Shown here piece after piece: positions 26,534 through 34,675 of a DNA stretch of 64,000 nt. Positions within the stretch are counted from its first letter, which is position 1; the number at the start of each line of letters is the position of its first letter. Location of the stretch: contig CALWFV010000009.1 of assembly GCA_944377745.1 (NCBI GenBank), positions 1 through 64,000 of the forward strand. The letters are read 5' to 3'. The position numbers were made by a program, and so were the translations under genes. Under the pieces are notes generated by a model. That model made no database searches. It was not told where the DNA came from and saw only the letters and a list, made by a program, of their open reading frames with translations. This DNA is from an uncultured Mediterraneibacter sp. Lineage in GTDB: Bacteria > Bacillota > Clostridia > Lachnospirales > Lachnospiraceae.

Positions 26534-27856
26534 ATGAAATCCCTTGGAATCGACATCGGAACCACGACCATCAGTGCCGCAGTCATTGACCCGGTCACAA
26601 ATACAGTCCTTACCACCCGCACCGTACTCAACGACAGCTTTATCTGGACAGACAAGTCCTGGGAAAAGATCCAGGATCCGGGGAAGATCTGCGTGAAGGT
26701 TTTTGGTCTTGCGGACGAGCTTCTGGATGAGTATGAGGAAATCCACAGGATTGGTCTGACAGGGCAGATGCACGGGATCGTGTATGTGGATCGCACGGGT
26801 GAGTGCATCGGACCTCTGTATACCTGGCAGGATGAACGGGGAGCGATTCCCTGTTTCGATGGGAAAAGTATTTGTGAGATCCTTTCAGATACATATGGGA
26901 TCCGGATTTATCCGGGATATGGTCTGGCAACGCATCTGTATAATCAGAAAGCAGGTCTGGTTCCGGAAAGGGCGGTGAAGATCTGTACGATCATGGATTA
27001 TATCGGTATGAAGATGACAGGAAGGAAAGAACCATTCATGCACAGCAGTAATGCGGCGTCGCTTGGCATGTTTGATGTATGCGAGAGAAGCTTTATGCGG
27101 GAAATTATCCGGGATGAGGGGATTTGGGAGGAACTCCTTCCGGAAACTTCAGATGAATTTGCGTCGCTGGGCAGATACCGGGGGAGAACGGTCAGCCTGG
27201 CGATTGGTGACAATCAGGCTGGATTTCTGGGAGCAGTGGATGATATTGACCATGCAGTTCTTCTGAATATGGGAACAGGCGGACAGGTTTCTGTGTGCTC
27301 AGATATATTTTTTGAAGGACATGGGATCGAGGCGAGACCATTTCTTCCGGGAAAATACCTGCTTGTGGGTGCATCTCTGTGCGGCGGGAGAGCCTATGCC
27401 ATGCTGGAGCGCTTCTTCCGGCTTTATTGTGAAGCTGCCGGGATGAAAGAGGCAGATCACTATGCGGTGATGGAACGCCTGATGGATCAGAGAATGAAAG
27501 AAACGGTTCGGGAAAAGGGGCTCAGGGTGACGACCACTTTTTCGGGAACGAGGGAAGAACCCATGAAGCGGGGGAGAATCGAGGGGATCGATGTGGATAA
27601 CCTCACTCCCGGAAATCTGATCTGTGGATTTCTTGACGGGATGGCGGAGGAACTTTACGGGATGTATAAGGGGATGGTGTGCGGCGTAGAACTGTCTGCA
27701 GAGACGCTGATCCTGTCGGGAAACGGATTTCGGAAAAACCGGCACCTCAAGCGGATCGCACAGGAAAGATTCGGGATGAAGGCGGTGCTGTCAAAGTGCT
27801 GCGAGGAGGCAGCCTGTGGGGCGGCCAGAAGTGCCGGGGCAGGAGAAACCGCGTGA
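26534..27856 (+). CDS. FGGY-family carbohydrate kinase (sedoheptulokinase-like)
   Basis: The 440-residue sugar kinase has the ATPase-fold motifs of FGGY kinases: LGIDIGTTTISAAV (phosphate 1), LTGQMHGIV, the adenosine region LNMGTGGQVSV and a C-terminal LILSGNGFRKN. The LTGQMHGIVYVD and TWQDERG pattern is closer to sedoheptulo-/xylulokinases than to glycerol kinase. The exact substrate is not certain. AGGAGG (26522-26527) precedes the ATG. The IS110 element ends just upstream, so the native promoter may be displaced or replaced. No sugar transporter is adjacent. Confidence 0.82.
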   Translation: MKSLGIDIGTTTISAAVIDPVTNTVLTTRTVLNDSFIWTDKSWEKIQDPGKICVKVFGLADELLDEYEEIHRIGLTGQMHGIVYVDRTGECIGPLYTWQDERGAIPCFDGKSICEILSDTYGIRIYPGYGLATHLYNQKAGLVPERAVKICTIMDYIGMKMTGRKEPFMHSSNAASLGMFDVCERSFMREIIRDEGIWEELLPETSDEFASLGRYRGRTVSLAIGDNQAGFLGAVDDIDHAVLLNMGTGGQVSVCSDIFFEGHGIEARPFLPGKYLLVGASLCGGRAYAMLERFFRLYCEAAGMKEADHYAVMERLMDQRMKETVREKGLRVTTTFSGTREEPMKRGRIEGIDVDNLTPGNLICGFLDGMAEELYGMYKGMVCGVELSAETLILSGNGFRKNRHLKRIAQERFGMKAVLSKCCEEAACGAARSAGAGETA

Positions 27857-27899
27857 TACGGCGCCGATATTAAGATTTCGTAAAAATTAAATTTTTGAC

Positions 27900-27928
27900 T
27901 TGCTCATTTCATTTGATTGTTTTATACT
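27900..27928 (+). promoter_or_regulatory. Probable promoter of the HPr-like gene
   Basis: TTGCTC (27900-27905), a 17-bp spacer and TATACT (27923-27928). An alternative -35 TTGACT at 27895 would have a 22-bp spacer. The gene start is ~100 bp downstream. Confidence 0.45.
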
Positions 27929-28028
27929 ACGTTAGTGTGAGCCTGGGCGGGGAAGGATACAGACCGGGTTCATAAGGAAGCGGTACAGAGGAGTAAGGAT
28001 GACTGCTTTACACGGGAGGATCAGAGAG

Positions 28029-28268
28029 ATGGTTGAGAAAAAAATCAAATTTGTGACGTCAGGTCAGTTGATGAGTTTTTGCAACACATGCCAGAAGATG
28101 AAGTCAGATATTGATGTAACCGATATGGCAAACAGGAATTTCCGTATTGACGGAAAATCGCTCCTGGGACTGATGTCAATCAAGCTGGGGCTGCCGATGC
28201 GCCTTATCATCAATGGAGAGGACGAAGAAATGGCACATCAGTATTTTACCAAATATGAGATGGAGTAG
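28029..28268 (+). CDS. HPr/Crh-like protein lacking the active-site His
   Basis: The 79-residue protein aligns with the HPr fold: a strand, 'SFCNTCQKMKSDIDV', then FRIDGKSLLGLMSIKLG, which matches the HPr segment NGKSIMGVMSLG around regulatory Ser46 (here Ser44). The HPr phosphorylation site His15 (GIHARPA) is absent. It has no His near that position, so it cannot carry PTS phosphate. It resembles B. subtilis Crh, which keeps only the HPr-kinase site and acts in carbon catabolite control. ATG 27999 (10 codons earlier) also has a plausible ribosome binding site. It is monocistronic. Confidence 0.7.
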   Translation: MVEKKIKFVTSGQLMSFCNTCQKMKSDIDVTDMANRNFRIDGKSLLGLMSIKLGLPMRLIINGEDEEMAHQYFTKYEME

Positions 28269-28277
28269 TCCAAAAAG

Positions 28278-28328
28278 AGAAAGACCGTTGTATGCCGGCG
28301 TTGTGCATACAGCGGTCTTTCTTTTTTC
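28278..28328 (+). terminator. Terminator of the HPr-like gene
   Basis: AAAGACCG (28280-28287) pairs with CGGTCTTT (28313-28320), extended by TGTATGC/GCATACA, and is followed by CTTTTTT. Confidence 0.9.
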
Positions 28329-28387
28329 ATCGGCGACCGTTTACAATCCCGGGATGAGCCTTTGTGCCTTTCCGGTGATTTGTTGAT

Positions 28388-29788
28388 TCAGAGCTGTCCT
28401 GCCGGGATTTGCAGAGTGAACGTACATCCGCCGCCCTCGGTATCGCTGACGGAGAGGGGGATTTCCTGGACTTTAGCAAGGTCGGATGCGATGGAGAGGC
28501 CGAGTCCGAAATGCTCCTTGTCGCTGCGGGAGCCTTCCGCACGGTAAAAGCGGTCGAAGATCCGTTCTTTCTCCGCACTGCTCAGTCCGGGACCGTGATC
28601 TTCTACACTGAGAAATATTGTGTTTTCGCTGTTTGCGGCTTTCAGGATGACCTTTCCGGCGTTCGTTCCGGCAGTTGCTGCGTTCGTTGTTTGCGGAGAG
28701 GTGAATCCGGGGACGGCTTCATCTGAGAGATTCTGCTGCGGACTATAAGCTGCCGTGTTGTCCTGCCGCAGGCCATAGGCAGCCGCATTGTCCAGCAGGA
28801 TGGTCAGGATCTGACGGCACAGATCCGGGTCTGCGTATGCGCGGGGGAGAGGTTCCTCCGGCAGCTCCAGGAGAAGGCGCCCGTTTCTCGAGTGGAAAAG
28901 AGGCTCGTAAAGCTCCAGAAGGTTCAGGAGGAGCTCATCGATCTCAAAGCAGGTCTTTTGAATGCTCAGAGTATGGCTGTCTGCGGAGGCGAGCAGGAGC
29001 AGACTTTTGATCAGGGAGCTTCCCCGCTGACATTCCTTCAGGATCGTGCGGATGAGTTTTCCGCTGTGTTCCGGTGACCTTGGAATGGCAGCGGCGCTGG
29101 CGCGGATGACGGCCAGAGGAGAGCGCAGTTCGTGGGATGCGGCGGCGACAAATTCCTGTTGTCTGGCAAAACTTTCCTCCGCCGGCAGAAGGGCATGCCT
29201 TACAAAACGTCGGCCGATCAGAAAGAGGAGCAGGATCCCGGCAGCGTCTACCAGGAGATAGAGAAGCCCGGCCATGAGAAGCCCTGTACGGGTTCCGGTC
29301 TCATCGAAAAGGAGGATCAGCTTTTTATATCCGTTTTCCTGCCGGGCGATCAGCACGGAGGCAAGGTAGGAATCATTATGCTCCCCTTTAATACGAAGGA
29401 GAGGGCTCACCGTCATTTCTGAGGAGACCGGAGCGGCGGAGGTGTTGATCCCTTCCTTACGGGCGGCGGATTCGGCGCGGGAGGTGAGGGTGCTGCGGGA
29501 GGTGGGAGTGCCGTATGCCCCATCGAAGAAAAGGGGATGCCCGTTTTCTTCGATGGAGATGAGCAGATGGTTCTGCAGTTCCAGCCGGGCAAGCTCGGAG
29601 TCGGAAAAGGAAGAATCACTCTGGAGCCTGCTGCTCAGAGTGAACAGATGATTCTGGAAAGCGGCTTCCTGCTGCCGTGAGACGGAGGAGGCATAGAAGC
29701 AGAATGCGAGGACGAGCACCAGAGACAGGATCAGCCCGGTGCTAATAGTATAGACAAAGATCAGTTTTCTTCGAAGCTGTGTGAACAT
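28388..29788 (-). CDS. Sensor histidine kinase
   Basis: The 466-residue membrane kinase has two membrane helices (about 13-34 and 169-192) around a ~130-residue extracellular sensor. HisKA follows (AASHELRSPLAVIRAS, His219), then HATPase_c with the N box 'LLDNAAAYG' and 'VEDHGPGLS'. Between the N and G1 boxes lies an unusual low-complexity insert (about 40 residues, with Gln, Thr and Ala: NTAAYSPQQNLSDEAV...). No HAMP domain is evident. GGAG precedes the ATG, 4 bp after the regulator stop. It pairs with the regulator at 29793 and faces the ABC-like operon at 30625, which it probably controls. Confidence 0.9.
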   Translation of the reverse strand: MFTQLRRKLIFVYTISTGLILSLVLVLAFCFYASSVSRQQEAAFQNHLFTLSSRLQSDSSFSDSELARLELQNHLLISIEENGHPLFFDGAYGTPTSRSTLTSRAESAARKEGINTSAAPVSSEMTVSPLLRIKGEHNDSYLASVLIARQENGYKKLILLFDETGTRTGLLMAGLLYLLVDAAGILLLFLIGRRFVRHALLPAEESFARQQEFVAAASHELRSPLAVIRASAAAIPRSPEHSGKLIRTILKECQRGSSLIKSLLLLASADSHTLSIQKTCFEIDELLLNLLELYEPLFHSRNGRLLLELPEEPLPRAYADPDLCRQILTILLDNAAAYGLRQDNTAAYSPQQNLSDEAVPGFTSPQTTNAATAGTNAGKVILKAANSENTIFLSVEDHGPGLSSAEKERIFDRFYRAEGSRSDKEHFGLGLSIASDLAKVQEIPLSVSDTEGGGCTFTLQIPAGQL

Positions 29789-29792
29789 GTTA

Positions 29793-30482
29793 TCACTCCA
29801 TTCGGTATCCGGTGCCGTGTACAGTTGAGATCTGTACACGGCTTTTCAGATTTCTCAGATGTTTGCGGCAGAAATAGATATAGGTATCCAGGTTGCCGTC
29901 CTCCACTGCGCCGTCCGGTCCCCAGACTCTTGTGAAGATCTGCTCCCGGTTCAGTGTCTTCTCCGGATTTCGGAGGAAAAACTCCATGAGCAGGGCTTCT
30001 CTCCTGGAGAGCTGGACCTGACCGTCAGGTCCGGAAGGCGGTGCAAGGAGCGAGAGAGTACGGGTATCTGCGTTCAGGGCGATATCTTTATAGAAAAGGG
30101 CAGCGTCCGTTTCCCGGTAAGAGCGGGGACGCCTTGTGAGAGCTCGGATCCGTGCCAGAAGCTCTTCTGTGTCATAGGGTTTTACCAGATAGTCGTCCGC
30201 CCCGGCGTCCAGCCCGTCAATCCGGTCGCTGACAGCGTCCAGCGCAGTAGTAAGGATAACGGGAGCAGAGATCGTGTTTTTCCTCAGAGAGCGGAGGATG
30301 GAGAGTCCGTCAATCTCCGGCAGCATTCGGTCCAGAAGGATCAGGTCATAGGAATCCTTCATTGCGCAGTAGAGCGCCTCGGTCCCGGTATGGCAGCAGT
30401 CGACGGTATAACTGCTTGCGGTAAGCTGCAGGCTCAGCGCCTGGCACAGCTCACGGTCGTCTTCTATAATTAATATATGCAT
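29793..30482 (-). CDS. OmpR-family response regulator
   Basis: The 229-residue regulator has a receiver domain (acidic pair Asp8/Asp9, phospho-acceptor Asp51 in LILLDRMLPE, the conserved Lys in VKPYD) and a C-terminal winged helix (NREQIFTRVWG ... VHGTGYRME). It is transcribed divergently from the 30625 operon. A long inverted repeat in the 142-bp space between them is the likely binding site. Confidence 0.93.
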   Translation of the reverse strand: MHILIIEDDRELCQALSLQLTASSYTVDCCHTGTEALYCAMKDSYDLILLDRMLPEIDGLSILRSLRKNTISAPVILTTALDAVSDRIDGLDAGADDYLVKPYDTEELLARIRALTRRPRSYRETDAALFYKDIALNADTRTLSLLAPPSGPDGQVQLSRREALLMEFFLRNPEKTLNREQIFTRVWGPDGAVEDGNLDTYIYFCRKHLRNLKSRVQISTVHGTGYRME

Positions 30483-30508
30483 AATATATTACCTCCAGCA
30501 GAAACAGT

Positions 30509-30583
30509 ATACCAGACAAATCTCAAAGAAATCTTTAAAAATCTGTGTCTGTCTTAAAAGATTTTTTGAGATTTGTCCGGTAT
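30509..30583. promoter_or_regulatory. Long inverted repeat in the divergent promoter region
   Basis: ATACCAGACAAATCTC (from 30509) and its near-perfect reverse complement ending GTCCGGTAT (30583) form arms of ~30 bp around a ~15-bp centre. Both arms carry the same TTTGAGATTTGTCYGGTAT unit pointing outward, so each of the two operons has the same element upstream. This fits symmetric binding of the OmpR-type regulator. Confidence 0.6.
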
Positions 30584-30624
30584 AGTTATAACACAGAAAA
30601 TGATGAAGGAGGTTTTGACATAGT

Positions 30625-32856
30625 ATGAAGAAGATAACAGCAATGATCCTGGCGGGAGTGCTCGCCGCGGGAATGGTCTCGGGATGCAGTTCCGGGACGG
30701 AAGGAGAGGGCGGCGCCTCCTCCGGAAAAGGAAGATATGTGGAGGAAGACTTGGAACTTCCTCTCGCTGATACGGAACAGGCGATAAACTTCACAAGATC
30801 CGGGGAAGGAAATCCTCTGCTTTTCGCGAGCGACGGCACCCAGGTCGTCCGGTATGAATACCGGGAGGGAAAATGGGAGAGGACGGAGCTTATATGGACA
30901 AGGAGCCTGGTGACAGGGGATGCAGTTACCTTTGAAGACGCTGAGGAGACGGCAGACGGGATGCAGTATATCATGACGGTGGACAACGATACGATGCAGT
31001 GTACTCTTTTCCGGCAGGCGGCGGATCAGGCGGAAGCCGGCGAGGGAGAGAAAGTAGAACTCTCTTATCTGGAGACGGAAGCGGCGTACGGATATCCGCT
31101 CGTGTATGACATAGCGGTGGATCCCTCCGGAAATTACTGGCTGATGGATCTGATGCAGGGAATGGTCCTGGCAGTGGATGGAGAGACGGATGAAACGCTT
31201 CTGGAGGTCCCGGCTGAGTTAAGCCTCGTTTCATCCCAATCCCAGAAGATGCTGTTTCAGAGAGAAGACGGAAAGATCGCCTTTGCCACGGGAGAGGGAG
31301 AGTACACGATCTATGACAGCGCGTCTATGGAAGAGGTGGGAAGCCTGAATACAGACTGTTCTACTGAAAACGGATATGCTCTGGCAGCGGTCGGGGAGGA
31401 CTGGTATCAGATCTCTTCGGACGGCATCAGCAGGATGCAGGATGGAAATGATATCGAAGAGATCATCATGGACGGGAACAGCGGTGCTATGGGCTCGCCG
31501 CTCAATACAGTCAACGGCATGGTTCCGATGGGAGACGGGGAGTTCCTTGCGCTTTATTCGCAGACAGACAGCGGGGCATACAGCCTGGAGCATTATGTAT
31601 ATGACGAGGATGTGCCTTCTGTCCCGGAACAGACCCTCACCGTGTTCGGACTGACCAAAAGCGATACCGTACAGCAGGCGATCACTCAGTTCCAGAAGGC
31701 GAACCCGGACGTGCAGGTAGAGTTCAGTTCTCTTGGCAAAGCCGGAAATGAAGTGACAACGGAGGATATCCGGACACTGAACACGGAACTGCTGAGCGGG
31801 AACGGCGCGGACGTTCTTCTGCTGGACGGGCTCCCGGCGGATTCTTACATAGAAAAAGGAATGCTTGAGGACCTGACAAATCTTTACGGCGAAATCGCGG
31901 ATTCGGCAGATTATCTGGAAACCATCATGGAGAACACAGTACAGAGCGACGGAAAGATCTACGGGCTGCCGGTAAAGTTCAGTGTGCCCCTCATGTTTGG
32001 AAACCAGGATACGGAGCATGCCCTTGATAGTCTTGACAGCCTGACCGCGTATCTTGAGAAGAATCCGGATGCGGATATCTTCGGCCCTGCAAAGAGCAGC
32101 TATATCCGTGACATGCTCTTTATCCTCTATCAGGATGAGGTCATGGGAGAGGACGGAAAGATCGATACACAGGCACTGGAAAAACTGCTCCTGACAGTGG
32201 AGAAGATTGCGGAAAACTCCGGAGAAGAGGGGGACGTCTCCTATCTGGCGGAAGACAGTGTGGGACTGGTTTCCCCGTTTGCGGCAAATGAAGACGGGCT
32301 GGATGTGATGAGCAATGCGGATGCGGTGGGGACCACGGATGTGGGAAGCCTGTCATCCATGATGGTTCCTTATGCGGTGATGAGGCAGGCAGGACTGGAG
32401 CCGGAGACAGTACGGAACATGTACCATCCTCTGGGGACCGTGGGAATCAACAGTGCCTCCGGACAAAAGGAACTGGCGGAGGAGTTTGTGAAATATCTGT
32501 TTTCGGATGAGATACAGTCAGCGGCACTGATTGACGGATTTCCGGTCCTTCTGTCCGCACTGGACGGAAAGGTACAGGAGGCGGCTGCGGCTTCCGGGAA
32601 CTTTGCGGCTTCGGTAGCGGTGTCGGGAGAGGACGGCATAGATATGGAACTGGTCGCTTCCTATCCGGAGGAAGAAGAAGTGCGCGCGTTTACGGAACTG
32701 TGCCGGACTCTGGATACACCGATGGAACAGAACCGGATCGTGTGGAACATCTATCAGGAAGAGGCAGACAGTTTTATGGAAGGAAGCGCAGGAGCTGATG
32801 AGGCAGCGAAAAATATCGCACAGAAGGTGGATACTTATCTGGCGGAACAGGAATAA
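30625..32856 (+). CDS. Large lipoprotein with C-terminal ABC solute-binding domain
   Basis: The 743-residue protein begins with a lipoprotein signal (MVSGC, Cys21). Residues ~40-330 contain repeated blade-like segments (for example DPSGNYWLMDLMQG, SQKMLFQREDGKIAFATGEGEYTIYD) suggesting a beta-propeller. From ~336 a family 1 solute-binding domain follows (LTVFGLTKSDTVQQAITQFQKANP ... GLPVKFSVPLMFGN ... KELAEEFVKYLFS). Ordinary sugar-binding proteins are ~400-450 residues, so the N-terminal domain is an addition. GGAGG precedes the ATG. Two MalF/MalG-type permeases follow, the first overlapping by 59 bp. The ligand is unknown. Confidence 0.8.
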   Translation: MKKITAMILAGVLAAGMVSGCSSGTEGEGGASSGKGRYVEEDLELPLADTEQAINFTRSGEGNPLLFASDGTQVVRYEYREGKWERTELIWTRSLVTGDAVTFEDAEETADGMQYIMTVDNDTMQCTLFRQAADQAEAGEGEKVELSYLETEAAYGYPLVYDIAVDPSGNYWLMDLMQGMVLAVDGETDETLLEVPAELSLVSSQSQKMLFQREDGKIAFATGEGEYTIYDSASMEEVGSLNTDCSTENGYALAAVGEDWYQISSDGISRMQDGNDIEEIIMDGNSGAMGSPLNTVNGMVPMGDGEFLALYSQTDSGAYSLEHYVYDEDVPSVPEQTLTVFGLTKSDTVQQAITQFQKANPDVQVEFSSLGKAGNEVTTEDIRTLNTELLSGNGADVLLLDGLPADSYIEKGMLEDLTNLYGEIADSADYLETIMENTVQSDGKIYGLPVKFSVPLMFGNQDTEHALDSLDSLTAYLEKNPDADIFGPAKSSYIRDMLFILYQDEVMGEDGKIDTQALEKLLLTVEKIAENSGEEGDVSYLAEDSVGLVSPFAANEDGLDVMSNADAVGTTDVGSLSSMMVPYAVMRQAGLEPETVRNMYHPLGTVGINSASGQKELAEEFVKYLFSDEIQSAALIDGFPVLLSALDGKVQEAAAASGNFAASVAVSGEDGIDMELVASYPEEEEVRAFTELCRTLDTPMEQNRIVWNIYQEEADSFMEGSAGADEAAKNIAQKVDTYLAEQE

Positions 32857-33775
32857 AAAACAGTGGAAGGGACTTCTGTTCCTGATCCCCAGCCTTCTGG
32901 GAACGGGCGGGTTTGTCTTCCTGCCCTTCCTGGATGTGATCCGTCGCTCTTTTTTCCGGGCGTCGGGAACCGGGTTCGTGGGACTGGCAAACTATGAGGC
33001 GGTGCTTGGAAACGAGGCGTTTTGCATGGCGGTTAAGAATACGGCGAGGTTCCTGTGTATCTGTCTGCCTCTGCTCCTCGGACTGTCCCTTCTGACAGCA
33101 GTGCTGGCCGGGCAGGTACTCAGGGTGAGCGGGCTGCTAAAGAGCGGCTTCCTCATCCCCATGGCAGTCCCGGCAGCGTCAGCGGTGGTGTTCTTCCGGC
33201 TCATGTTTGACAAAAACGGCTGGGTGAACGGGGCACTTCAGGCATTTGGCATGGAAGGACAAGACTGGCTCAATTCAGAAAATGCCTTTGCAGTATTGAT
33301 AGCATGCTATGTATGGAAGAATCTTGGATATGATATGGTACTCTGGATGGCGGGACTCTCTTCCATTCCGAAGGAGCAGTATGAGGCGGCGAGAGTCCAG
33401 GGGGCAGGGGAGCTGCAGTGTTTCCTTTACATTACCCTGCCGCAGCTCAAAGAGACTGCCTTTGTGACGGCGCTCCTGTCCTTTGTCAACGGGTTCCGCG
33501 TGTTCCGGGAGGCCTATCTGATCGCGGGAGATTACCCTCATGAGAGCATCTATATGCTGCAGCACCTGTTCAACAACTGGTTCACAAACCTTGATATTCA
33601 GAAAATGACGGCGGCCGCTGTCATGCTTGTCATAGTCACGGGAGGCGTATTGCTTGGAAACGATATCTGTACGGAACATTTCAGGAGACGGGAAGAGGGG
33701 ACAGAGGAGTCCGGAAAAAGGAGAGAAGCGGGAAGAAAAGCAAAAAGAAAAAGAGCAGAGATCACGAAAGGTTAG
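32798..33775 (+). CDS. MalF/UgpA-like ABC permease
   Basis: This permease has six hydrophobic segments and the EAA loop 'EQYEAARVQGAGELQCF' that docks the ATPase. The first membrane helix (KGLLFLIPSLLGTGGFVFL) starts only ~25 residues in. The only in-frame ATG is 32798, inside the previous gene, with AGGAG 3 nt upstream. Typical family members start close to the 'NKKQW' stretch near 32853, so the true start may be a rare codon there. The C-terminus is extended by a basic Arg/Lys/Glu-rich tail (~35 residues). The next permease begins 7 bp downstream. Confidence 0.85.
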   Translation: MRQRKISHRRWILIWRNRNKKQWKGLLFLIPSLLGTGGFVFLPFLDVIRRSFFRASGTGFVGLANYEAVLGNEAFCMAVKNTARFLCICLPLLLGLSLLTAVLAGQVLRVSGLLKSGFLIPMAVPAASAVVFFRLMFDKNGWVNGALQAFGMEGQDWLNSENAFAVLIACYVWKNLGYDMVLWMAGLSSIPKEQYEAARVQGAGELQCFLYITLPQLKETAFVTALLSFVNGFRVFREAYLIAGDYPHESIYMLQHLFNNWFTNLDIQKMTAAAVMLVIVTGGVLLGNDICTEHFRRREEGTEESGKRREAGRKAKRKRAEITKG

Positions 33776-33782
33776 GGCGGAG

Positions 33783-34613
33783 ATGCTGGTGAGAACTGTG
33801 GTCACGGTGTTGCTGGTCCTGATGGTATTTCCGCTTTTTGTTCTCGTGACGGACTCATTTCTGGGAAGCCGGGAGATCCTGGAACGGTTCGGACCGGTCC
33901 TGGCAGGGACGGAAGGGCAGGCGGAGTTTGTGCTGTTCCCGCAGTATCCGACACTGAGAGCCTATGTACAGCTTCTTCTGGACTCCCCGGAATTTTTTAC
34001 CGCGTTCTGGAATTCGGTGTTTCAGACCGGAATGATCCTTGCAGGTCAGCTCATTGTGGCGGTCCCGGGAGCCTGGGCCTTCGCCAGATACCGGTTCCCG
34101 GGAAGAAGGGCGATGTGGTTTCTCTATATGCTGCTCATGATCCTTCCCTTTCAGGTCACCATGGTGTCGGGATATTTCGTGCTCAGCGCGGTCCATCTGA
34201 TGGACACCCACTGGGCGGTCATCCTTCCGGGAATCTTTTCTACCCTTCCTGTCTTTATACTGAAAAAGACATTTTCCGCGATTCCGCGGGAGATCCTGGA
34301 AGCGGCGGAGGTGGACGGCGCAGGGGAACTGAGGATCTTTCTTCTTATCGGTATCCCTCTCGGAAGATCAGGAATCTTTTCCATAATGATCCTGGGATTT
34401 CTGGAATACTGGAACGCCATTGAACAGCCGATGACATTTTTAAGGACAGAGTCGCTGATGCCCCTTTCTCTCTATCTGCCGGATATCTCGACGTCGGATG
34501 CCGCAGTGTCGTTCGCGGCGTCCATTGTCATGCTCCTTCCGGCTCTGCTGCTCTTTTTCTTCGGGCAGGAGTATCTGGAGCAGGGGATCGCGGCGTCCGG
34601 GATCAAAGAGTAA
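33783..34613 (+). CDS. MalG/UgpE-like ABC permease
   Basis: The 276-residue partner of the preceding permease has six membrane segments and the EAA loop 'PREILEAAEVDGAGELRIF'. It ends EQGIAASGIKE, as many MalG-type proteins end in a short G-rich tail. ATG 33783 with GGGCGGAG upstream is preferred to the frame-open ATG at 33654, which lies in the previous gene. No nucleotide-binding subunit is encoded in this operon, so an ATPase encoded elsewhere (MsmX-like) would be needed for transport. Confidence 0.87.
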   Translation: MLVRTVVTVLLVLMVFPLFVLVTDSFLGSREILERFGPVLAGTEGQAEFVLFPQYPTLRAYVQLLLDSPEFFTAFWNSVFQTGMILAGQLIVAVPGAWAFARYRFPGRRAMWFLYMLLMILPFQVTMVSGYFVLSAVHLMDTHWAVILPGIFSTLPVFILKKTFSAIPREILEAAEVDGAGELRIFLLIGIPLGRSGIFSIMILGFLEYWNAIEQPMTFLRTESLMPLSLYLPDISTSDAAVSFAASIVMLLPALLLFFFGQEYLEQGIAASGIKE

Positions 34614-34656
34614 AAACCGGCAGGGAACCGCGGTGTCCGGGATCAAAGAGTAAAAA
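34581..34656. repeat. 40-bp tandem duplication over the permease stop codon
   Basis: A unit of about 36 bp recurs with a 40-bp period (34581-34616 and 34621-34656). Both copies contain GTCCGGGATCAAAGAGTAA. The first copy encodes the permease end and stop. The second is non-coding and precedes the HlyD ribosome binding site. A small recent duplication is the simple explanation. Confidence 0.75.
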
Positions 34657-34675
34657 AACAGGAGGAAAAAGCAGG

